DNA of 64,000 nt. Origin: Hirschia sp964351655. Lineage in GTDB: Bacteria; Pseudomonadota; Alphaproteobacteria; Caulobacterales; Hyphomonadaceae. Made by a program: the position numbers and the translations under genes. Location: contig CAYGPD010000005.1 of assembly GCA_964351655.1 (NCBI GenBank), positions 67,725-131,724 on the forward strand, in the 5' to 3' direction. Positions 9,117 to 18,270 of this stretch are shown here, piece by piece. Every line of letters starts with the position of its first letter. Position 1 is the stretch's first letter. The notes beneath the pieces are model-generated. The model was not told the DNA's origin and made no database searches. It saw only the letters and a list, made by a program, of their open reading frames with translations.

Positions 9117-9488
9117 ATGACTAGCAATGTGATAGATTTGGCCCAATTGAAAACTATGACGGGTGGCGATGTTGAACTTGCGCGAGAAGTTCTAGAGATA
9201 TTCAAACATCAAAGCGAAGTTTGGGGGCGTATGCTTGTGGCTGATGCACCTAATGAACAGTGGGCAGATGCAGCACATTCTATAAAGGGAGCTGCCAGAA
9301 GTATTGGTGCAATGGCCCTTGGTGAGGCGTGCAATACGGCAGAGGAACGTGGACGGGCAGGCAATGCTTCCGTTGCTGAAGCTAGCGTTTTAATTAATGC
9401 GATAAAAGATCGAATGATTGAAGCGACTGAAAGTATTGCTAAGGTTGAACATCAATTATCTATGTCTGAAGCTTTCAAATCGTCATAA
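9117..9488 (+). CDS. Histidine phosphotransfer (HPt) domain protein
   Basis: A 123-residue single-domain protein that would relay phosphate from a hybrid histidine kinase to a response regulator. The phosphoacceptor motif AHSIKGAARSIGA carries His54, followed by the usual small residues and a helix beginning LGEACNTAEERGR. The ATG at 9117 is chosen over the in-frame TTG at 9099 because GGAAACGAG lies just before it. No kinase or response regulator gene is nearby, so this is an orphan phosphotransfer protein. Its 3' end overlaps the converging chorismate mutase gene by 37 bases. Confidence 0.85.
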   Translation: MTSNVIDLAQLKTMTGGDVELAREVLEIFKHQSEVWGRMLVADAPNEQWADAAHSIKGAARSIGAMALGEACNTAEERGRAGNASVAEASVLINAIKDRMIEATESIAKVEHQLSMSEAFKSS

Positions 9489-9739
9489 ACCTCCAGCTCA
9501 TAAGCTATTGAACGATCTATCAAAAGTCGCCAAACGGGCTCAGCAATTTCTTTGGGAAGGCCATATTTCGAGGCGTGTGCTAGCACTTTCGATACGACAT
9601 CTTCAATACGAGGATGGTCTACAACCATATCTCTATCAGGCTTAATCCGAGATGCGGCTTTAATATACGTTGTGCGTTCAGCTATAATTTCAACAAGTAA
9701 ACAGTCTAAACGGTCTATTTCATAACGAACATCTGACAT
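9452..9739 (-). CDS. Chorismate mutase, AroQ/PchB-like
   Basis: A 95-residue all-helical AroQ-fold enzyme that would convert chorismate to prephenate, or, as in PchB, act as an isochorismate pyruvate lyase. Seen: VRYEIDRLDCLLVEIIAERTT with the conserved Arg/Asp pattern, AASRIKPDRD (active-site Lys region), and PEIA-like PKEIAEPVWRLLIDRSIAYE in the last helix. The ATG at the complement of 9737-9739 gives the core length of the family. An in-frame TTG at 9835 would add 32 residues of low complexity; neither has a strong ribosome binding site. It is a second chorismate mutase besides the one at 24251. Confidence 0.8.
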   Translation of the reverse strand: MSDVRYEIDRLDCLLVEIIAERTTYIKAASRIKPDRDMVVDHPRIEDVVSKVLAHASKYGLPKEIAEPVWRLLIDRSIAYELEVYDDLKASDIDN

Positions 9740-9915
9740 TGTGTTGCATTCGGGGCCGGATTTCTGTCGTGGAGCAGAAATGTAAGATAAAGGACCATGC
9801 GTTGGATCAGACTTTGGTGATGAAGGAGTGTTCAATTCTATTTCTCGCAGATGTACTTAATGGATGGTGTGTAGAAGAGTTAAGCTGAACTGTTAAATGT
9901 TGCAAGCACACATGA

Positions 9916-9952
9916 AAACAGGCGGCGTTTTCACGCAGCCTGTTTAACTTTT
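9916..9952. terminator. Hairpin, probable terminator
   Basis: An 11-pair stem with one mismatch (AAACAGGC, GCG / CGC, GCCTGTTT) and a 6-base loop. A T-run follows on the plus strand, only TTTT on the minus strand. It lies downstream of the large minus-strand gene ending at 9984 and may terminate transcription in either direction. Confidence 0.6.
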
Positions 9953-9983
9953 TAATAATGATCAGAATTCGTAATCTTCAATC

Positions 9984-12900
9984 TTACCAGAGATTACTAC
10001 CACCTTGTAGATAATCTAAATGTGCTGTCGCCCGAATATCATAATTATTATTAGGTTCAACTTCCGCAGTCCACATCCCATTTGGTTGCAAACAAGCTTT
10101 GATTGTACCTTTTTCTCCACCCGCTGCATAAGTTGCCGTTTGGCAATCTAGAGCTATAGGCTCATAAATATCGTTTGAAGCTAACTCAGTGCTTGAATTA
10201 GATGAGGCATCAGCTTGGTAGCCGTCATACATGTGTGCAGATTGTGCAACATCGCTGGATATTGCGGAAGTATAGTCAGTGCGCACATAGCCGTAGCCTA
10301 CGCCATTCTGCCCAAGTTGGGTCCAGCTTTCGCCAGTCGGCGTAGTTGAGACAGAAATAGCCTCAAGTACATCACCGCGCATGACAGTATCTGCATCAGG
10401 TACGATTGAGCCCGCAGGTTCGTTCATTAAACGGACTTGTTTGTTGACTTGAACGAGCCCCGATTTCAGCGAGATGTTATTGGAGCTCACTTGCGCTTGG
10501 GCTGCGCCCGCTTTTATTGGTGGTGTTAAGCTCCCCAATTGTCCTTCAGGCGTAGAAATATTAACAGCATTTGCTTGAGAGAATATTGAACCAATACGTT
10601 GGCTCGCTGATCCATGCCCGTGGCGCGCATCTCTACGAAGTGTTTCAGGGTGAAATAAAATTGCTTCTGCATCTGCTGAAAGTTTAGTTCTTTCAGGTGT
10701 TTGTCCATATGTTGGTGTGAATGGAGCCGGTGATGCGGCAATAGATGAGGTCGGAGGGACAGCGTAGGAAAGTCCTGTGCTTGTTCCTTCTTTCGTCATC
10801 CAGTCACCATCTGGCGTCATGCAAGCGGAATGCATAGAACCCATTCCGCCTATTGTCATAGTGTAATCACGACAAGGCGTACTTACATCAATGCGTTCAA
10901 TGACACTCGATGAAATGGATGTTTTGAATGGGGTTACTGTTTGAGTACCTGTGCCAACTAAACTGGTGAGGCTGTTACTTGGAACATAACCTATTGCAAC
11001 TCCGTTTTGCCCCACCATTGACCATTGTTCGCCTGTTGAATCTGTGATGGATCCCATGCGTTCAACAGTTGTGCTGAGTGGTAGCGATTTTAATACTGTT
11101 TGGTCATAAGCTGTTGGTGCAGCATACAATTTTGTAGGTGTTACGACGCGGGCCCAGTCATCTTGCAATAGCATATAACGCGGGAGCGGCTCCACATTGC
11201 TTGCACGTGTGATAAAGGTTGGACGCACTTCATTTTGCGTGTTTATGAAGTGCAAATCAACTCGAGTACCGTTTTGTGTTGTGATGGAATTTACTTCACC
11301 ATCTGGAGTCGTCTTTGCGGCGTGGCGTACGTTGTAGGCGAATTGTTTTTGCTCTTTTGAAGCAAGGTATGCACCGTTAGAAAATAGAGCATCTACAATA
11401 GTTTGCGGCATACTGCCAGCACGCATAACGCCATCATAAATGCGTTCACTCACATTTACAGTAAGTGGTGCGAGCGAAGCTGCGGCGCTGCTCGGCTTTA
11501 CGATTTTGTTTGACGTTATCCCTGAAAGGAAATTGCGTTTAGCAAGTTTAGGGGCGCTCACTTTGGGAGTTGAAGCTGTTTCGTTGACAGCTTTTGGTGG
11601 AGCAATTTTTACAGGTGTATTCGCAACAGGCTCAGTAACTTTTGGCTTCTGTGAAAGCGTAAGTTCCGGTGCTTTTTCAGTAACTTGCGGCTTGCTGGTT
11701 TCAGGTGTTTTGAGGTCCGGTGTTGCAAGCGTTGTCGTATTTGAAGTTAGTGATCTTGCATCAGTTGATGATGTCTGAGGCGCAACGGGTTGTGATGCTT
11801 CGGGTGTTGAAGCGAACAATTCAGTTTCAGATGTCCCCACGGCTGAATCATTTTCAGCAACGTCGGATGCTTTAAGGTCATCAAATACACGTGTATCATT
11901 TAGCGGTGCATCTTGTGCACTGGAGCCTGTCTGCTCTGTCTCTGCTAGTGCTGTGCTTGATGTCTGCGTGTCACGTGTTGTCGTCGTGATACTCGGCAGT
12001 GAAGGCTGCGTCGTTGCATTGGTATCGGCAAGCTGAATATCATCTGACTGGCCTTTCGGCAGCATCAGATAAACCGCACCACATATCGCAGATATCGAGG
12101 CAGCTCCAGCAAGATAGAGCGCTATTCTTTTGCCGCTACCATCAGAGCTGTCTTGTGCTGGGACATAATAACCATCGTCGTCTTCTAGGCCAGGTTCATA
12201 TACCTGTTCTGAAGTGTCATAATAAGTCGCTGCTGTTTTACGTGGTGTTACAAATGGACCGTCATTTTTCGGTTTTGCGATACGTGTGTTGAAGCGTGAA
12301 TCTTTGCTTGCTGTATTTTCTGAAGTATGTGCAGCAGCTGCCCCACTTGAGAGAGAGATTGCAAGGCGCTCTTCTTCAGTAAGCTTGTCTTCTGAATGTG
12401 CGGATGCAGCAGCGCGGCCGTCATCAGAAGGAGGGGAAGATTTTCCTTGATGAGGCGGAAACGCAATAACCTGACCCGAACCGACACTGGCACGGGAAGC
12501 AGATTCATCGCGTGCTGTATGGTCGCGTGAATTGCGGTCTGATTTTGCTTCTGCCACGACTAAAGTGTCGCTTTCTGTATCTGTGTCATTCTCTGGAAAC
12601 TCTTCTTCATTAAGTTTGTGAGCTGTATTACCAGAAGTATGTCCACCACCAGCCGGAAGAATCGGCGGCATTTTGCTTGGCGGGGAAGAGGCAGAATTTA
12701 ATTCTTGGCCTACTTCTTCAGGTTCATCTAGTTCCAGAGTTTCCAAACTTAGGGTTTCTAAATCTTTAATTTCTTCAACTGATTCATTAAAACTTGTATC
12801 GAACGTATCTGTCGGAAGCTCAGGTAAACTTTCAGGAAGCTCTAAGTCCTCATCAGATATATCGTTATCTGTTTGGTCGTTGAAATATGAATTAGCATCA

Positions 12901-13520
12901 GCGAACGCGTTCGATTTTTCATCACTCTCTTGGAAGTCATATTCGTCTTCCATGTCGTCTTCATTGTCCTGATCTAAAGACAATGTCTCAAGCGAAGAAC
13001 TTTTTACATCCACGGCTTCAGGGATTGCGTCTAGTGACGGCATATCGAGTTCAGATGAATCTAATTCTGGCAGGTCATCAGTCATCAGATCATCGCTGTT
13101 GTCTTCAAGGGAAGGCACAGGCGGCAGTGCAGAAAGTGCGTTGTCAAAGTCTTCATCAAACGATGAATCATCAGGAAGTTCAGGTAGATCAGGCATTTCC
13201 AATGAATCTTCTTCTGCGCGTATATCCGCGGCGGAAGGTAGATTAGGAAGTTCAGATTCTTTTGATTTTGGAGCGTCGGGAAAAATCTTCTCAACAGCTT
13301 GTGTGATTTCATCTTTAGTCGCGTCAAGCGCGGCGTTGGCATTATCGCTGACATTGTCAGAGACATCAGAAAACACATCTTGTGCATCTTTTAAGGATTG
13401 CTCACGATCGTTCGCAGGCTCCGTATTTTGTGGCTTACGGTCCCAATACGAACTGCTGTTACGTGGACGTACCAGTTTATCGTTTAGTGAATCATTGCTG
13501 CCTTGACGCCAAAAAGTCAT
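9984..13520 (-). CDS. Large acidic single-pass membrane protein with SH3-like repeats
   Basis: A 1178-residue protein starting at the ATG complementary to 13518-13520 (GGCGAG upstream); a start 10 codons earlier lacks support. Residues about 1-460 are extremely rich in Asp, Glu, Ser and Pro and likely disordered. One membrane helix follows (about residue 465, IALYLAGAASISAICGAVYLM). Then comes a Thr/Pro/Ser-rich linker to about 690. The C-terminal part holds two bacterial SH3-like domains with near-identical cores (EQWSMVGQNGVAIGYV and ESWTQLGQNGVGYGYV) and two short Cys-containing segments (HSACMTPDGDW and IKACLQPNGMW). SH3-like domains often bind peptidoglycan or peptides; with N-terminus inside, they would be periplasmic. 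Function unknown; single-gene unit. Confidence 0.75.
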   Translation of the reverse strand: MTFWRQGSNDSLNDKLVRPRNSSSYWDRKPQNTEPANDREQSLKDAQDVFSDVSDNVSDNANAALDATKDEITQAVEKIFPDAPKSKESELPNLPSAADIRAEEDSLEMPDLPELPDDSSFDEDFDNALSALPPVPSLEDNSDDLMTDDLPELDSSELDMPSLDAIPEAVDVKSSSLETLSLDQDNEDDMEDEYDFQESDEKSNAFADANSYFNDQTDNDISDEDLELPESLPELPTDTFDTSFNESVEEIKDLETLSLETLELDEPEEVGQELNSASSPPSKMPPILPAGGGHTSGNTAHKLNEEEFPENDTDTESDTLVVAEAKSDRNSRDHTARDESASRASVGSGQVIAFPPHQGKSSPPSDDGRAAASAHSEDKLTEEERLAISLSSGAAAAHTSENTASKDSRFNTRIAKPKNDGPFVTPRKTAATYYDTSEQVYEPGLEDDDGYYVPAQDSSDGSGKRIALYLAGAASISAICGAVYLMLPKGQSDDIQLADTNATTQPSLPSITTTTRDTQTSSTALAETEQTGSSAQDAPLNDTRVFDDLKASDVAENDSAVGTSETELFASTPEASQPVAPQTSSTDARSLTSNTTTLATPDLKTPETSKPQVTEKAPELTLSQKPKVTEPVANTPVKIAPPKAVNETASTPKVSAPKLAKRNFLSGITSNKIVKPSSAAASLAPLTVNVSERIYDGVMRAGSMPQTIVDALFSNGAYLASKEQKQFAYNVRHAAKTTPDGEVNSITTQNGTRVDLHFINTQNEVRPTFITRASNVEPLPRYMLLQDDWARVVTPTKLYAAPTAYDQTVLKSLPLSTTVERMGSITDSTGEQWSMVGQNGVAIGYVPSNSLTSLVGTGTQTVTPFKTSISSSVIERIDVSTPCRDYTMTIGGMGSMHSACMTPDGDWMTKEGTSTGLSYAVPPTSSIAASPAPFTPTYGQTPERTKLSADAEAILFHPETLRRDARHGHGSASQRIGSIFSQANAVNISTPEGQLGSLTPPIKAGAAQAQVSSNNISLKSGLVQVNKQVRLMNEPAGSIVPDADTVMRGDVLEAISVSTTPTGESWTQLGQNGVGYGYVRTDYTSAISSDVAQSAHMYDGYQADASSNSSTELASNDIYEPIALDCQTATYAAGGEKGTIKACLQPNGMWTAEVEPNNNYDIRATAHLDYLQGGSNLW

Positions 13521-13671
13521 GGTAACTCGCCCAATAGAATCTATACACAAACATGTTGTAGCATGATGTGCTGATTAAGGTAATCCTAATCAATCGTTAA
13601 TCCATTGAACCGGATTTCATACAAAATGTCGAGAGTCTATGCATTTCTCGTGCAGCGGGATGTGTTAAATT

Positions 13672-14613
13672 TTATACACCAACCACTTGTTCTGATTGTG
13701 CTTCTTCTTTTATCCATTTGATAAATTCGCGCGCAATGGCGGATTGTGTGCGTCCACGCGGCCAAACTGTCCAATATGCAAAGTTGATTTCATTCGTGCC
13801 ATCTGCAAATGGAGCTATTAATCGACCGCTTTCTAAATCTGCTGCCGCAATAGCACGTTTTGCCAATGCAACACCGCGACCAGAAGCGGCTGCTTCAACA
13901 ACCATTGCAGCCTGATTAAAACGCAGGCCACGTGCGGCATCAACCTTTTTAACGTTTCGCGCTTTTAGCCAATTTGCCCAATCCGGACAGGATGGGTCGT
14001 TCTCGGGACTTTCATCATGAAGTAGTGTGTAATGTTGCAGATCAGCCGGTGTACGAAGAGGTTGTTTGCCTTTGAGTAGCGATGGTGAGCATACAGGCAT
14101 GACTGATTCTGACATAAGTTTTTCAATTCGCAGACCTTCATAATTGCCGCCGCCATAACGAATCGCGAGATCAATTTCGGGACCTGCAAAATCGATCACG
14201 GCATTATCAGCTGAAATCCACACTTCGGCTTCGGGATGTAGGGTTTGAAAATCCTCAAGCCTGTGGGCCAGCCATTTTGCAGCAAATGAGGGCGCGCACG
14301 AAATCATAAGACGATTGCGTCGTTTGGGGGCGCGTAAAACGTGGGTTGCTTCCAATAATTGTTCAAAAGCATTTGTGAGCAAGGGTAAAGTGGCTTCCCC
14401 CACTTCGGTAAGTAAGACTTGTCGGCCTGTCCGTCGAAATAGAGGTCCACCCGAAAATTCTTCTAAATGACGGATTTGCTGAGAAATTGCGCCGGGTGTG
14501 ACGTTGAGTTCTTCTGCCGCTTTCGTAAAGGAAAGACGACGTGCGGCAGCCTCAAACGCACGTAGCGCATTTAGGGGGGGGAGGCGGTCAATTGGATTGC
14601 TAGAATCAGTCAT
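13672..14613 (-). CDS. LysR-family transcriptional regulator, GcvA-type
   Basis: A 313-residue regulator. The N-terminal winged helix-turn-helix is typical of the GcvA branch: LPPLNALRAFEAAARRLSFTKAAEELNVTPGAISQQI, here noted by its key part AAEELNVTPGAISQQI. Residues about 90-300 are the LysR substrate-binding domain (RLMISCAPSFAAKWLAHRL, ending in a WTVWP motif). It is divergent from the sulfate assimilation operon starting at 14785, which it may control, as LysR proteins often regulate the divergent neighbour. It is not CysB by sequence. The 171-base spacer would hold its operator; no site is obvious. Confidence 0.88.
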   Translation of the reverse strand: MTDSSNPIDRLPPLNALRAFEAAARRLSFTKAAEELNVTPGAISQQIRHLEEFSGGPLFRRTGRQVLLTEVGEATLPLLTNAFEQLLEATHVLRAPKRRNRLMISCAPSFAAKWLAHRLEDFQTLHPEAEVWISADNAVIDFAGPEIDLAIRYGGGNYEGLRIEKLMSESVMPVCSPSLLKGKQPLRTPADLQHYTLLHDESPENDPSCPDWANWLKARNVKKVDAARGLRFNQAAMVVEAAASGRGVALAKRAIAAADLESGRLIAPFADGTNEINFAYWTVWPRGRTQSAIAREFIKWIKEEAQSEQVVGV

Positions 14614-14784
14614 TGTGAAGGTGCTCTAATGTTTCAGCTTAGCTCAATTACATTGTAACTAGACGCACTCGGCGCCAATTAGGGGTGAGTAACTAAGTAA
14701 TAGGTCTATCTACCTGTCGAAAAAAGGATCGTTTTGCGGTTCGCGTGCAGACTATGGGCTTGAGCAAAACTAAAGGGTTAAACT

Positions 14785-15642
14785 ATGACGCATTCTCTAA
14801 ATGCCGACAACCCAGTTTCTCGTCCAGATATATTTGGTGCGGGGAGCTTGGAAAAATCTAAACAGGCTTTTCCTGCTGGGTCAGTTTGCTTGATTGGTGC
14901 AGGTCCGGGCGATGTTGAACTTTTGACATTGAAGGCCATAAAGCGACTTCAATTGGCGCAAATTGTCTTTTACGACCGCTTAGTTGGCGAAGAGGTGCTG
15001 GAGCTTGTCCCGACCAATGCGACGCTTGTTCCGGTTGGAAAATCTAAAGGCGATCACTCTGTTCCGCAGACAAAAATTCATGAGAAGCTCATTGAAGCAG
15101 CGCGGCAGGGATTGCGTGTTGTGCGCCTTAAAGGTGGAGATCCATTTATATTTGGGCGCGGTGGAGAAGAAATTGAAGCATTGAGAACTGCTGGTATTGC
15201 GTCAGAAGTTGTACCAGGCATTTCTTCAGCGCTTGGATGTGCCGCAGCGCGGCAAATTCCGCTTACGCATAGAGATCACGCGCAATCTGTAACTTTCGTA
15301 ACGGGCCACGCAAAACTCGGCGAGGTGCCGGATTTAGATTGGACTGCGCTTGCAAGAAAAAATCAGACCGTCGTTGTGTATATGGGAGTAGGAACTGCAC
15401 CTGTGATTTCTAACCGTATACAAGAGGCCGGTCGTGAGGCGAGCACACCGGTGGCCGTGATTGAAAACGGTACGCGTGACAATGAAAAAGTCGTGTATGG
15501 AAATCTCGGTGAGCTGCCGAATTTACTTGAAACAAATAATATCGATGGTCCTGCGCTATTGGTAATTGGTGAAGTGTCTGCACTTGGTTTGAGAGACCTT
15601 GCAAACGCCAATGTAGAATTAATTGCTGGGGAGGCGGTATAA
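14785..15642 (+). CDS. cobA: Uroporphyrinogen-III C-methyltransferase (siroheme synthesis)
   Basis: A 285-residue SUMT that methylates uroporphyrinogen III twice with S-adenosylmethionine, giving precorrin-2 for siroheme. Seen: VCLIGAGPGDVELLTLKAIK, the VRLKGGDPFIFGRGGEE motif, VVPGISSALG and the VYMGV segment, all family signatures. About 30 extra residues precede the domain. It lacks the dehydrogenase/ferrochelatase half of CysG, so precorrin-2 oxidation and iron insertion must be done elsewhere. It is the first gene of the sulfate reduction operon; siroheme is the cofactor of the sulfite reductase encoded at 16615. Its stop overlaps the next ATG (TAATG). Confidence 0.93.
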   Translation: MTHSLNADNPVSRPDIFGAGSLEKSKQAFPAGSVCLIGAGPGDVELLTLKAIKRLQLAQIVFYDRLVGEEVLELVPTNATLVPVGKSKGDHSVPQTKIHEKLIEAARQGLRVVRLKGGDPFIFGRGGEEIEALRTAGIASEVVPGISSALGCAAARQIPLTHRDHAQSVTFVTGHAKLGEVPDLDWTALARKNQTVVVYMGVGTAPVISNRIQEAGREASTPVAVIENGTRDNEKVVYGNLGELPNLLETNNIDGPALLVIGEVSALGLRDLANANVELIAGEAV

Positions 15643-15962
15643 TGAGCTCAGTACGTCCCAAACTAAAACCTGAAGTGCCCAAAGTTGTCACAGCGTGGAG
15701 CGCGCCACTTGGCTATACGGTGTATCGCACCGCTTCTGGCGATTGGTCACAATATATCAAAGATGCGCAAGTGCTAACCCATGATGCGGCAGATGATGCA
15801 TTGGCACTTTCTTTAAAAGACCAAGTGCGCGCTAATGATCCATATTTGATGGAAGTCGCGGAAGATGGTCAGATCACTGGCCGCGAGACTTTGCGTGAGA
15901 GTATTCGTGCGAATGGTCCAACATGCCATCCACAATACGGTCGTCAGGCGGAAAACACATAA
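15642..15962 (+). CDS. DUF2849 protein, sulfite-reductase-associated
   Basis: A 106-residue protein of the DUF2849 type found between siroheme synthase and sulfite reductase genes in alphaproteobacteria. Seen: GYTVYRTASGDWSQYIKDAQVL near the start and a hydrophilic remainder with no membrane segment. It is translationally coupled to both neighbours by one-base TAATG overlaps, with GGGGAGGCGG as its ribosome binding site. Function is unknown; conserved position suggests a role in sulfite reductase assembly or electron supply, which is inference only. Confidence 0.8.
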   Translation: MSSVRPKLKPEVPKVVTAWSAPLGYTVYRTASGDWSQYIKDAQVLTHDAADDALALSLKDQVRANDPYLMEVAEDGQITGRETLRESIRANGPTCHPQYGRQAENT

Positions 15963-16612
15963 TGCCAAATCGTGAAATAGATAAGCTTACTATTTATGGT
16001 GACAGCATAAGCGGTAACTGTTTGAAAGTGCGCTGGGTGGCAGAGCGTACACAGACGCCTTTTCAATGGGTTGAAGTTGATCTGCTAAAAGGGGATACGC
16101 GCAGTGAGCAATTTTTAGCGATCAACCCTGTGGGGCAAGTCCCGTTAGCGCGCTGGCCGGATGGTCGTGTTTTGCCGCAATCAAATGCAATCATTTTGTA
16201 TTTGGCGGAAGAGGCTGGTTCTGACCTCATTCCCGAAGAAGCGTTTAAGCGTGCGCAAATGCAATCATGGTTGTTCTGGGAGCAATATACGCATGAGCCG
16301 TCATTGGCTGTGCGTCGTTTTCAGAAAGTCTATTTGAAAAAGTCTGATGATGAGATTGATCCAGAATTAATGGCTAAAGGTCGTCGCGCATTGGGCACGT
16401 TGGAAATGCAGCTCAATTATTCTGACTATCTCGTAGGGGAGCAATTGTCCTTAGCCGATATCGCGTGTGTTGCGTATACGCGATGGGCACATGAGGGCGG
16501 ATTTGACCTGAATGAATTTCCCGCAGTGCGCCGCTGGGTAGCGCGTATTGAAACCGATTTAGGGCTGGAACATGCCCACCAAGATATTCCGTCCGCTGAA
16601 GGAGACGCATAA
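15962..16612 (+). CDS. Glutathione S-transferase family protein
   Basis: A 216-residue protein starting at the ATG that overlaps the stop of the preceding gene; a start 13 codons upstream is a frame extension. The N-terminal thioredoxin-like domain (residues 1-80) contains YGDSISGNCLKVRW, the cis-Pro in VGQVPLA and the glutathione-binding QSNAIILYLAEEAG. The C-terminal helical domain has the N-capping LSLADIACVAYTRW motif. GSTs conjugate glutathione or use it as a cofactor in the cytoplasm. Its place inside the sulfate reduction operon, three bases before the sulfite reductase gene, is notable; thiol-linked chemistry is plausible but unproven. Confidence 0.88.
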   Translation: MPNREIDKLTIYGDSISGNCLKVRWVAERTQTPFQWVEVDLLKGDTRSEQFLAINPVGQVPLARWPDGRVLPQSNAIILYLAEEAGSDLIPEEAFKRAQMQSWLFWEQYTHEPSLAVRRFQKVYLKKSDDEIDPELMAKGRRALGTLEMQLNYSDYLVGEQLSLADIACVAYTRWAHEGGFDLNEFPAVRRWVARIETDLGLEHAHQDIPSAEGDA

Positions 16613-16614
16613 CA

Positions 16615-18270
16615 ATGTATCGTTATGATGAATTTGATGAACAAATGGTGCGTGACCGCGTGGCCCAGTTTCGAGGACAAGTAGATCGTCGATTGTCTGG
16701 TGAACTAGATGAGGATCACTTTAAGCCTTTGCGCTTACAAAATGGTGTGTACCTTCAATTGCACGCTTATATGCTGCGTATCGCCATTCCTTATGGTCAA
16801 CTTTCTTCCAAGCAAATGCGTACACTCGCAGATGTGGGTGAGAAGTATGATAAGGGCTATGGCCACTTCACGACACGCCAAAACATTCAGTTTAACTGGA
16901 TTGCACTAAAGGATATCCCAACAGTGCTTGAGGAATTGGCGAGTGTTGAGATGCACGCCATCCAAACATCAGGAAATTGTATTCGGAACGTAACGACCGA
17001 CCAATTTGCGGGCGCGACAGCTGAAGAGATTGAAGATCCGCGCCCATGGTGTGAGATTATCCGTCAATGGTCGACTTTCCATCCCGAGTTTGCTCACCTG
17101 CCACGTAAATTTAAAATTGCTGTGACGGCTTCAGAGCATGACCGCGCAGCCATTCGTGTGCACGATATTGGTTTGCACATGAAGCGCAACGCCGCAGGCG
17201 AAGTGGGCTTTGAAGTTATTGTTGGCGGCGGTTTAGGGCGTACACCTCATATCGGTACGACGATTAAAGACTGGGTAGCCAAAGACGATATTCTCGATTG
17301 GCTCGAAGCTATTATGCGCGTCTATAATTTGCACGGTCGCCGTGACAACAAGTACAAAGCGCGTATCAAAATTCTTGTATCTGAGCTAACTCCTGATGAG
17401 TTCACACGTCAGGTAGATGCTGAATTTGAAGCGCAGCGTGATGAAGAAAAAGTGCGCCTTCCTCAAGAAGAAGTTGACCGCATTTCAGCTTATTTTGCTG
17501 CACCTGCATTTGAAACTTTGCCTGCGGAGTCTGCTGCTTTTGAAGAAGCGAAAGCAAATGATGACGGCTTTAAAGTTTGGGCTGAAACAAATCTAACAGC
17601 GCACAAACAGCCAGGATATGCTGCGGTGACGATTTCTCTTAAGCCGTTAAATGTGGCACCAGGAGATGCAACATCCAAGCAAATGCGTGTGGTGGCGGAT
17701 TTAGGGAAGGCGTTTTCTTTCGATGATATCCGCATTACTCACATTCAAAATATCGTGTTGCCACACGTGAAATTGGATGAACTGTACAATGTATATCTTG
17801 CATTAGATGACGCAGGGCTTGGCGCATCCAATGTGGACCTTGCTTCAGATCTTATCTGCTGTCCGGGGTTGGATTACTGTAATCTTGCAAATGCGCGCTC
17901 TATTCCGGTTGCGATGGATATTCAGAACATGATCTCAAAATATGATCATGAATTGGGTAAGTTCCACATCAATATTTCTGGCTGTATCAATGCGTGTGGA
18001 CATCACCATGTTGGACATATTGGTATTCTGGGTGTCGATAAAAAAGGTGAGGAATTCTATCAGGTCACCTTTGGTGGGCGCGCCGATGAGAAGGCACGCA
18101 TCGGTGATATCCAAGGTCCGGGCTTGCGCTATGAGGAAGTAACGCCAGCACTAGAGCGCGTTGCAAAACGTTATCTTGCAGAGCGTATTTCTGCGGACGA
18201 GCCATTCATTACAACGTTTGAGCGCCTTGGCGCAGAGCCATTCAAGGAGGCGCTTTATGCCGCTGATTAA
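16615..18270 (+). CDS. cysI: Assimilatory sulfite reductase, siroheme [4Fe-4S] subunit
   Basis: A 551-residue nitrite/sulfite reductase that reduces sulfite to sulfide with six electrons. Two ferredoxin-like half domains and two siroheme domains are seen: KYDKGYGHFTTRQNIQFNW, then SGNCIRNVT, and near the C-terminus the cluster ligands CCPGLDYC and CINACGHHHVGHIG. Neighbouring APS/PAPS reductase and SUMT genes favour sulfite over nitrite. No flavoprotein cysJ gene is present nearby, so electrons may come from ferredoxin or another donor. Start ATG follows GAAGGAGACG. It overlaps the next gene by 14 bases. Confidence 0.93.
   Translation: MYRYDEFDEQMVRDRVAQFRGQVDRRLSGELDEDHFKPLRLQNGVYLQLHAYMLRIAIPYGQLSSKQMRTLADVGEKYDKGYGHFTTRQNIQFNWIALKDIPTVLEELASVEMHAIQTSGNCIRNVTTDQFAGATAEEIEDPRPWCEIIRQWSTFHPEFAHLPRKFKIAVTASEHDRAAIRVHDIGLHMKRNAAGEVGFEVIVGGGLGRTPHIGTTIKDWVAKDDILDWLEAIMRVYNLHGRRDNKYKARIKILVSELTPDEFTRQVDAEFEAQRDEEKVRLPQEEVDRISAYFAAPAFETLPAESAAFEEAKANDDGFKVWAETNLTAHKQPGYAAVTISLKPLNVAPGDATSKQMRVVADLGKAFSFDDIRITHIQNIVLPHVKLDELYNVYLALDDAGLGASNVDLASDLICCPGLDYCNLANARSIPVAMDIQNMISKYDHELGKFHINISGCINACGHHHVGHIGILGVDKKGEEFYQVTFGGRADEKARIGDIQGPGLRYEEVTPALERVAKRYLAERISADEPFITTFERLGAEPFKEALYAAD

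Noticed and set aside
11440..11778. 112-codon plus-strand ORF inside the large SH3-like gene
   Set aside because: Shadow of a repetitive Thr/Pro-rich region on the other strand.
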